From contig JBOHDE010000085.1 in the NCBI GenBank assembly GCA_050699035.1, forward strand, positions 1 to 14,645: a DNA stretch of 14,645 nucleotides, read 5' to 3'. Positions 7,636 to 12,492 of the stretch are shown piece after piece. Made by a program: the position numbers and the translations under genes. Under the pieces are notes generated by a model, which saw only the letters and a program-made list of their open reading frames with translations, did no database searches and was not told the DNA's origin. The stretch's first letter is position 1. Each line of letters starts with the position of its first letter. Source of the stretch: WHTB01 sp050699035. GTDB taxonomy: Bacteria; Actinomycetota; Actinomycetes; Propionibacteriales; Nocardioidaceae.

Positions 7636-7687
7636 AGTCGCGTGTCAGCTGGCCAGCGGTGTGGGGCCAGAGAGATGACACGCGACT
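7636..7687. repeat. Palindromic module, right copy
   Basis: AGTCGCGTGTCA (7636-7647) and TGACACGCGACT (7676-7687) are perfect 12-bp inverted arms, with CTGGCC (7649-7654) and GGCCAG (7665-7670) nested inside. The right arm ends 18 bases before the merR -10 box, so it covers the position where a -35 contact would fall. This placement fits autoregulation of merR, though no binding can be shown here. Confidence 0.85.
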
Positions 7688-7705
7688 CAGGCGGCCCGCG
7701 CTCCT

Positions 7706-7718
7706 TATGCTGGCTGCC
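7706..7718 (+). promoter_or_regulatory. Probable leaderless merR promoter (-10)
   Basis: TATGCT (7706-7711) fits the TAnnnT -10 pattern and is followed by seven bases and then the ATG at 7719, the same geometry as at fadA and the racemase gene. No Shine-Dalgarno sequence and no clear -35 are present. Confidence 0.5.
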
Positions 7719-8450
7719 ATGAGTCACCTGCCAGCCGGCGCGGCGAAGCTGACCGTCGACGAGCTCGCCTCCCGGGTCGGCATGACGGTCCGCACGGTGC
7801 GGTTCTACGCCGGTCGCGGGCTGCTGCCACCACCGGAACGCAAGGGCCGCAGCGGCTACTACGGCGCCGACCACCTGGCCCGCCTCGAGCTGGTCCGCGA
7901 GCTGCAGGCGCACGGGTTCACGCTGGCCGCGATCGAGGGCTACCTCGAGCGGATCCCCGAGCACGCGACACCCCAGGACATCGCGCTTCATCGCACCCTG
8001 CTCGCGCCGTGGATGCCCGACCTGCCGGAGACCCTCGACCGGCCAAGCCTGGAGCAGCGCGCCGGGCGCTCCCTCAGCGACGACGACATCGAGGTGCTGG
8101 TCGGACTCGGCATCGTCGAGCCCACCCCCAACGAGGACGTGTTCCGGGTCGCCCCCGCCCTGGTCGCGGTCGGCGTCGACCTGGTCGATCTGGGCCTCCC
8201 CCACGATGCCGTCGTCGCGGCCCAACGGGTGTTCACCGAGCACGGCCGGGCCATCGCCGAGGAGCTCACCGAGATCTTCCGTACGCAGGTCTGGCCGCAC
8301 TACCGGGAGCAGGGCGAGCCGCCGGAGCGCCTGCAGCAGCTGGTCGAGCGATTCAAGCCGGTGTCGGTGCAGGCGCTCGTGATGGCGTACGAGTCGGCCG
8401 TCGACGAGGCGAAGCGGGACACGGTCCGCCGCTCCGGCCGCCGGCGGTAG
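7719..8450 (+). CDS. MerR-family transcriptional regulator
   Basis: A 243-residue DNA-binding protein. Residues 10-80 form a typical MerR winged helix-turn-helix: LTVDELASRVGMTVRTVRFY (11-30), the GLLPPPERKGRSGYY wing (34-48) and a second helical pair ending GFTLAAIEGYL. The remaining 160 residues are probably the dimerisation and ligand-binding part and resemble no metal-sensing MerR protein: I see no cysteine anywhere, so metal or thiol sensing is unlikely. An acyl-CoA or similar ligand is plausible, because the gene is divergent from fadA and MerR-type promoters precede fadA and the racemase gene. MerR-family control of acyl-CoA catabolism has a precedent in proteobacterial LiuR. The ATG at 7719 was chosen because the homologous region begins soon after it and a -10 box sits seven bases upstream; Met 7707 is an in-frame alternative. 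The C-terminus is arginine-rich (RRSGRRR). Confidence 0.92.
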   Translation: MSHLPAGAAKLTVDELASRVGMTVRTVRFYAGRGLLPPPERKGRSGYYGADHLARLELVRELQAHGFTLAAIEGYLERIPEHATPQDIALHRTLLAPWMPDLPETLDRPSLEQRAGRSLSDDDIEVLVGLGIVEPTPNEDVFRVAPALVAVGVDLVDLGLPHDAVVAAQRVFTEHGRAIAEELTEIFRTQVWPHYREQGEPPERLQQLVERFKPVSVQALVMAYESAVDEAKRDTVRRSGRRR

Positions 8451-8464
8451 ACAGGGGCGCCACC

Positions 8465-9685
8465 CTAGTCGGTGGGCGTCGGCGGCGGTGTCCGCAGCTG
8501 CGCGGGCATGGTGATCGCCGGCCGGCCGTCGATGATCTGCAGCGCGCCGGCTTCGGTCAGGTCGATGATCGTCTGCTCCTGCTCGGGCAGCGGCTGTCCG
8601 GTGCGCGAGTCGATCAGTGCCTGGTAGCCGGCGTCACGCCGATCGAGGAGTACGAGACCGCCGCCGACCGTGAGCCGGGGGTTCTCCACCTCGGTCGGGA
8701 ACTCCCACAGCTCCTCGCCGGTCTTCGCGTCGACGCCGTGGGCGACGTACTCGTGGTCGACGAAGACGGCGACTCCCTGCGCCTCCTCCACCCTCGGCTC
8801 GCCAAGGGGGTCGAGCCGGACCGAGTAGTCCCACAGCTGTGTGCCGCTCCAGGACGAGAATGCCGTCACGTTGGGGAAGTTGACACCGAAGATCAGCCCT
8901 CCGTCGGCGAAGACGCTGCCCGGCGAACTGAGCTTGGTGATGCGCTTGCCGGGGATGTCGGTGAGGATCGACCCGCCGGCCGCACCGCGTACCACCATCC
9001 GGTTGTGGGTGAGCACGAGCTGGGTCGCGAGTGGCGACTCGAACGTACGCAAGGTCCGGCCGGTCCCGCCGTCCACGACCACGTCCGGCTGCTCCGGGGC
9101 CGCGCCCACCACGAGCAGTCCGTCGACCAGCTCGGCCGGCTGGTTCAGGTCGTCACGGATCCAGAGCTGCTGGCCGTCGAGTGTGTACGCGCCCCGGACG
9201 CCGACACCGCCGGACTCCGGTAGTGGCATCTCCTGGTACGCGAAGGACAGGATCGGGTCCGGGCCGGTGCCCTCGTCGGCGTCGATGCACCTCATCACCA
9301 GCAGCCAGCGGGCGTTGATCTCGAGATCGCTGTCCTCGGGCAGCTCCACGTGCGTGAGCTCGCCCTCGCCGCTGGTGCGGTCGAAGACCGCGAACGCGTC
9401 GTTCTCGATCCCGGCGGACGGCGGAGCGGCGACGATGCGGTCGCCGCAGATCATGATGCCCTCGCGGTTGGCCTGCGCGCCCCCACCGATGCCGACGTCG
9501 TCGAGCGTGAGCCTCGGCTCGTCGGACTCGTCGGGCGACTCGGAAGACTCCGTCGGCTCGGTCGACTCGGGCGACTCACTGGTGGCCGGCTCTTGGGGCT
9601 CGGCCTCGCTGGTCGTCGTGCAGCCCGCCGCGGCCAGGGCGAGGACAGCAACGGCCGCCCAGGCAGCACCACGCCGGCCGCGCAT
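8465..9685 (-). CDS. Secreted lipoprotein with PQQ-like beta-propeller
   Basis: A 406-residue lipoprotein. The signal peptide MRGRRGAAWAAVAVLALAAAGC ends in the lipobox AAAGC, with C22 as the lipid anchor. A low-complexity Ser/Glu/Pro/Thr linker follows (about 23-57), encoded by repetitive DNA near 9530-9600. The rest shows beta-propeller repeats of the PQQ/WD-like type, with blades such as SGTQLWDY and KTGEELWEFP. Such proteins usually bind or scaffold at the cell surface; no catalytic residues are evident and no substrate can be named. The ATG at 9685 is preceded by GGGGGTG and starts directly at the signal peptide; an in-frame GTG two codons earlier is possible, while the ATG at 9775 would put 30 non-signal residues first. 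It converges on merR with only 14 bases between stops, and its relation to the fatty-acid genes is unclear. Confidence 0.85.
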   Translation of the reverse strand: MRGRRGAAWAAVAVLALAAAGCTTTSEAEPQEPATSESPESTEPTESSESPDESDEPRLTLDDVGIGGGAQANREGIMICGDRIVAAPPSAGIENDAFAVFDRTSGEGELTHVELPEDSDLEINARWLLVMRCIDADEGTGPDPILSFAYQEMPLPESGGVGVRGAYTLDGQQLWIRDDLNQPAELVDGLLVVGAAPEQPDVVVDGGTGRTLRTFESPLATQLVLTHNRMVVRGAAGGSILTDIPGKRITKLSSPGSVFADGGLIFGVNFPNVTAFSSWSGTQLWDYSVRLDPLGEPRVEEAQGVAVFVDHEYVAHGVDAKTGEELWEFPTEVENPRLTVGGGLVLLDRRDAGYQALIDSRTGQPLPEQEQTIIDLTEAGALQIIDGRPAITMPAQLRTPPPTPTD

Positions 9686-9711
9686 CGTCACCCCCAAGTG
9701 CTCGTGTCCCC

Positions 9712-9725
9712 GCACCCTGAGGTGC
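9712..9725. other. Small hairpin upstream of the PQQ lipoprotein
   Basis: GCACC and GGTGC flank CTGA, forming a 5-bp stem in the 113-bp gap between the acyl-CoA dehydrogenase stop (9799) and the lipoprotein start (9685). It could serve the end of the upstream operon or the leader of the lipoprotein. No clear promoter is visible in this gap, and the stem is too short to decide. Confidence 0.25.
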
Positions 9726-9798
9726 ATCGCAAGATCAGGCCACCATAGTCGGCGTAGGCAAGTCGCCGGCATCAAGACCGAGGGTCAGGACGCGGGCG

Positions 9799-10944
9799 TC
9801 ATACTCCGAGCGTCCTCCCGATGATCTCCTTCATGATCTCCGTGGTCCCGCCGTAGATGGTCTGGATGCGGGTGTCGAGGTACGCGCGGGCGATCGGGTA
9901 CTCGGTCATGAAGCCGTAGCCGCCGTGCAGCTGCAGGCACTGGTCGACGACCTTCTTCTGCAGCTCCGTGGTCCACCATTTCGCCATCGCGGCGTCCTGC
10001 ACCGAGAGCGCGCCGGCGTTCAGCTCCTCGACACAGCGGTCGACGAACACCCGGGCGATCTGGGTCTCGGTGGCGATCTCGGCCAGCACGAACCGGGTGT
10101 TCTGGAACGACCCGATCGGCCGGCCGAAGGCGGTGCGCTGCTTGCAGTAGTCGAGGGTGAGCGCGAGCAACGTCTCGCAGGCGGAGGCCGCGACGGTGGC
10201 GATCGCGAGCCGCTCCTGCGGCAGCTGCTGCATCAGGTAGACGAAGCCCTGACCCTCCTCGCCGAGCAGGTTGGCGGCCGGGACCTGCACGTTGTCGAAG
10301 AACAGCTCGGCCGTGTCCTGTGCCTTCAACCCGATCTTGTCGAGGTTGCGGCCGCGCTCGAACCCCGCCATGCCCCGCTCCACGACAAGCAGCGAGATGC
10401 CCTGGTACCCCGCCTCCGGGTCGGTCTTCGCGACCACGATCACGGCGTCGGCGTTGATGCCGTTGGAGATGAACGTCTTCTGCCCGGTGAGCACGTAGTG
10501 GTCGCCGTCGCGCAGCGCGGTCGTACGGATGCCCTGCAGGTCCGAACCGGCGTCGGGCTCGGTCATCGCGAGGCCGGTGATCATCTCGCCGCTGCAGAAC
10601 TTCGGCAGCCAGCGCGCCTTCTGCTCGTCGGTCGCGTAGGAGAGCAGGTACGACGACACCAGGTCGGTGTGCAGCATGAACCCGACCCCGCTGGCATGCG
10701 CCCGGGTCAGCTCCTCGGCGAGTACGACGTTGAACCGGAAGTCACGATCGACGCCGCCGCCGCCGTACTCCTCGGGCATCATGAAGCCGAGCAGGCCCTG
10801 GGCTCCGGCCGCGGTCCACAGCTCGCGCGGCACGATGCCGGCCTTCTCCCAGTCACTGTGGTGCGGCACGATCTCCTTCTCGCAGAACGTGCGCACCGTC
10901 TCGCGGAAAGCGTCGTGGTCGGGCTGGAAGAGATGACGGTCCAC
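9799..10944 (-). CDS. Acyl-CoA dehydrogenase (FadE-type)
   Basis: A 381-residue FAD enzyme of classical acyl-CoA dehydrogenase form. Visible elements are the FAD/substrate signature AMTEPDAGSD (126-135), the flavin-contacting TGQKTFISNG (163-172), the RTAFGRPIGSFQ region (270-281), QLHGGYGF (338-345) and the catalytic base E369 in IYGGTTEIMK. I start it at the GTG at 10944, which has AGGGAG seven bases upstream and places VDRHLFQPDHDAFRE at the N-terminus as in relatives. Reading further upstream would run through the racemase gene in another frame. It lies 23 bases after the racemase stop, so the two are co-transcribed. A racemase delivering (2S)-methylacyl-CoA to a dehydrogenase acting on that isomer is the obvious link, but chain length is not readable. 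Confidence 0.93.
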   Translation of the reverse strand: MDRHLFQPDHDAFRETVRTFCEKEIVPHHSDWEKAGIVPRELWTAAGAQGLLGFMMPEEYGGGGVDRDFRFNVVLAEELTRAHASGVGFMLHTDLVSSYLLSYATDEQKARWLPKFCSGEMITGLAMTEPDAGSDLQGIRTTALRDGDHYVLTGQKTFISNGINADAVIVVAKTDPEAGYQGISLLVVERGMAGFERGRNLDKIGLKAQDTAELFFDNVQVPAANLLGEEGQGFVYLMQQLPQERLAIATVAASACETLLALTLDYCKQRTAFGRPIGSFQNTRFVLAEIATETQIARVFVDRCVEELNAGALSVQDAAMAKWWTTELQKKVVDQCLQLHGGYGFMTEYPIARAYLDTRIQTIYGGTTEIMKEIIGRTLGV

Positions 10945-10967
10945 TCGTGGTCTCCCTGGTTTCGTTG

Positions 10968-12104
10968 TCAGGCTTGGACGACCGCGCCGCCGGCGAGCAG
11001 CGAGTCGACGTCGTCGATGCCCCAGTCGCGCAGGGCCTCGGTGGTGTGCTGACCCGGTCGGGCCGGACCCAGGTCGAGCTCGGCGGGGGTGCGCGAGAAG
11101 CGTGGCGCCGGGGCCGGCTGGGTCAGCCCGTCGCGCTCGACGTACGTGGCGCGCTTGGCCAGATGCGGGTCGTCGGCGGCCTGCGCGTACGTCAGCACAG
11201 GGGCGACGCAGGCATCGGTGTCGGTGTACTCGTCGGCCCATTCCTGCTGGGTGCGTTGGACGAACCTGGCGGCGATCGCCGCCCGCAGCTCGGGCCAGCG
11301 GGCCGGGTCGTCACGGTCCGGGAGGTCGTCGACACCGAACCGCTCGACGAACGCCGCGTAGAACTGTGGTTCGAGGGCGCCGAGCGAGACGTACTCGCCG
11401 TCCGACGTCTCGTACACGTCGTAGAACGGCGCCCCGGTGTCGAGCAGGTTGGTGCCGCGCTGGTCGGACCACGACCCACCGGCCGCCATCGCGAGCAGCA
11501 TCGTCGAGAGGTGCGCCGCGCCGTCGACGATGGCGGCGTCGACGACCTGGCCGGCGCCGCTGCGCTGGGTCTCGAGCAGGGCGGCGAGCACCCCCGTGAC
11601 GAGGTACATGCCGCCGGCGCCGAAGTCGCCGAGCAGGTTGGCCGGGACCTGCGGTGGGCCGCCGGCCCGACCGACGACATGCAGCGCGCCGGACAAGGAG
11701 AGGTAGCCGATGTCGTGTCCCGCCGTGTGTGCCCGCGGGCCGTCCTGGCCCCAGCCGGTCATCCGGCCGTAGACCAGCCGCGGGTTGCGGGCGAGGCAGT
11801 CGTCGGGGCCGAGCCCGAGCCGCTCGGCGACACCCGGTCGGAAGCCCTCGACGAGCACGTCGGCGGTGGCGGCAAGCCGTAGCACCGTCTCCACACCCTG
11901 CGGCTGCTTCAGGTCGACGGCGACGCTGCGCCGGCCACGGTTGAGCAGGTCGTGCTCCGGACGGCCGAACATCAGCCCCCCGCCGGGCCGGTCGACCCGC
12001 AGCACCTCGGCGCCGAGGTCAGCCAGCAGCATGGCGGCGAACGGGCCCGGCCCGATGCCGGCCAGCTCGACGACCTTGATGCCGTGCAGTGGCCCGGAGC
12101 TCAT
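10968..12104 (-). CDS. mcr: Alpha-methylacyl-CoA racemase (CaiB/BaiF family III)
   Basis: A 378-residue family III CoA-transferase fold protein that interconverts (2R)- and (2S)-methylacyl-CoA, so that methyl-branched chains can enter beta-oxidation. The sequence closely follows M. tuberculosis MCR as I remember it: ELAGIGPGP (13-21), the RMTGWGQDGPR stretch (114-124), AGHDIGYLSLSGALH (128-142), and MLDGGAPYYD-like LLDTGAPFYD (220-229). The catalytic residues H126, D156 and E241 of MCR correspond to H130, D160 (NLLGDFG) and E245 (LEPQFY) here, all with the same offset of four. Length is normal. The ATG at 12104 has no Shine-Dalgarno site but has CACAAT seven bases upstream, pointing to a leaderless mRNA. 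First gene of an operon with the downstream acyl-CoA dehydrogenase, sharing an operator with fadA. Confidence 0.94.
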   Translation of the reverse strand: MSSGPLHGIKVVELAGIGPGPFAAMLLADLGAEVLRVDRPGGGLMFGRPEHDLLNRGRRSVAVDLKQPQGVETVLRLAATADVLVEGFRPGVAERLGLGPDDCLARNPRLVYGRMTGWGQDGPRAHTAGHDIGYLSLSGALHVVGRAGGPPQVPANLLGDFGAGGMYLVTGVLAALLETQRSGAGQVVDAAIVDGAAHLSTMLLAMAAGGSWSDQRGTNLLDTGAPFYDVYETSDGEYVSLGALEPQFYAAFVERFGVDDLPDRDDPARWPELRAAIAARFVQRTQQEWADEYTDTDACVAPVLTYAQAADDPHLAKRATYVERDGLTQPAPAPRFSRTPAELDLGPARPGQHTTEALRDWGIDDVDSLLAGGAVVQA

Positions 12105-12142
12105 AGGATCGATTGTGACACCATCACTGTCATGGTCGTCAA
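12105..12142 (-). promoter_or_regulatory. Racemase promoter with MerR-type operator
   Basis: On the minus strand: -35 TTGACG (12137-12142), a 19-bp spacer (12118-12136), -10 CACAAT (12112-12117), and seven bases to the ATG. TGACA (12116-12120) and TGTCA (12128-12132) form the dyad with a 7-base centre. TCGATTGTGACACC is identical to the fadA copy, as is CACTGTCA further on, even though the adjoining genes are unrelated. This implies a common regulator, most likely the MerR protein. Confidence 0.75.
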
Positions 12143-12175
12143 GGGCCGCCCCTCACTTCGGCCGCCGCCGACTTG

Positions 12176-12213
12176 TCAGACGGTTTCGACCGCAGGTGGT
12201 CGATTCCGTCTGA
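12176..12213. repeat. Two-tier hairpin in the mcr-fadH gap
   Basis: TCAGACGG (12176-12183) pairs with CCGTCTGA (12206-12213). After a symmetric TT/TT internal loop, TCGACC (12186-12191) pairs with GGTCGA (12198-12203) around a 6-base loop. With genes pointing away on both sides a terminator is not expected, so an operator or a leader RNA structure is more likely. Confidence 0.6.
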
Positions 12214-12219
12214 GAACTC

Positions 12220-12245
12220 CCGACATACGCGCAACCTCGGCGCGA
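12220..12245. repeat. 26-bp direct repeat, copy 1
   Basis: Begins CCGACATACGCGCAACCTCG and matches copy 2 at 12356-12381 with two mismatches. Similarity continues loosely for a few bases after the repeat. The copies are 136 bp apart and flank the 16-bp palindrome. Function unknown. Confidence 0.7.
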
Positions 12246-12327
12246 GTCGTTGGGGCTGGCGCCGCGCCCGTGATGGCGGTGCTCGCGTGCCGGACTGTCC
12301 GCCGGCCGCCGCGACCGAGGTGGAATT

Positions 12328-12343
12328 TTGCCCAATTGGGCAA
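12328..12343 (+). promoter_or_regulatory. Perfect 16-bp palindrome, candidate fadH operator
   Basis: TTGCCCAATTGGGCAA is fully self-complementary and AT-rich at its core in very GC-rich DNA. A -10-like TACGCT follows at 12349-12354, so the palindrome would cover the -35 and spacer of a plus-strand promoter, a placement typical of repressor operators of TetR or MarR type. No gene for such a regulator lies in the window, and the dyad differs from the TGACA-N7-TGTCA operators of fadA and mcr. Confidence 0.55.
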
Positions 12344-12355
12344 TCTTCTACGCTG

Positions 12356-12381
12356 CCGACATTCGCGCAACCTCGACGCGA
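12356..12381. repeat. 26-bp direct repeat, copy 2
   Basis: Begins CCGACATTCGCGCAACCTCG, two mismatches from copy 1. It starts just after the candidate fadH -10 box, so it would lie at the very start of a fadH leader transcript. Confidence 0.7.
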
Positions 12382-12492
12382 CGATGGGGAACGCGGGGTG
12401 TGGGGGTCGTCTCAGAGGGTTGCCAGCCGGTCCGCCCGATCGGCAGTCTCTCGGAGACCTCGTCCACAGGCCGAGCAAGGGAACACGAACCG

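Larger units (their letters stand above)
7215..7718. other. Divergent fadA-merR gap with nested palindromes
   Basis: This 504-bp stretch between divergently transcribed genes has no convincing coding region. Short frames crossing it have no ribosome site and unlikely composition. It holds the fadA promoter at the left end, two palindromic modules (7311-7361 and 7636-7687), a third dyad near its middle (7460-7522), and a probable leaderless merR promoter at the right end. Only one or two promoters are needed here, so most of the sequence is unexplained. Confidence 0.8.
12105..12492. other. Divergent mcr-fadH gap
   Basis: This 388-bp intergenic stretch carries the racemase promoter, a two-part hairpin (12176-12213), a 26-bp direct repeat (12220-12245 and 12356-12381), a perfect 16-bp palindrome (12328-12343), and a candidate fadH promoter. 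No credible coding region is present; short frames on both strands lack ribosome sites and family resemblance. Confidence 0.75.

Noticed and set aside
7311..7687. CRISPR-like spacing of the GTCGCGTGTCA motif.
   Set aside because: Only four arms in two inverted pairs with irregular intervals, and no cas gene nearby; it does not form a repeat-spacer array.
8451..8467. AGGG-GCGCCA-CCCT inverted repeat between the convergent merR and PQQ-lipoprotein genes.
   Set aside because: Only four base pairs and no U-run; too weak to call a bidirectional terminator, although one would be expected here.
9799..11241. A longer version of the second acyl-CoA dehydrogenase starting at 11241.
   Set aside because: The first 99 residues would overlap the racemase gene antiparallel to nothing in the family and are Arg/Pro-rich; the GTG at 10944 has a good ribosome site and the expected N-terminus.
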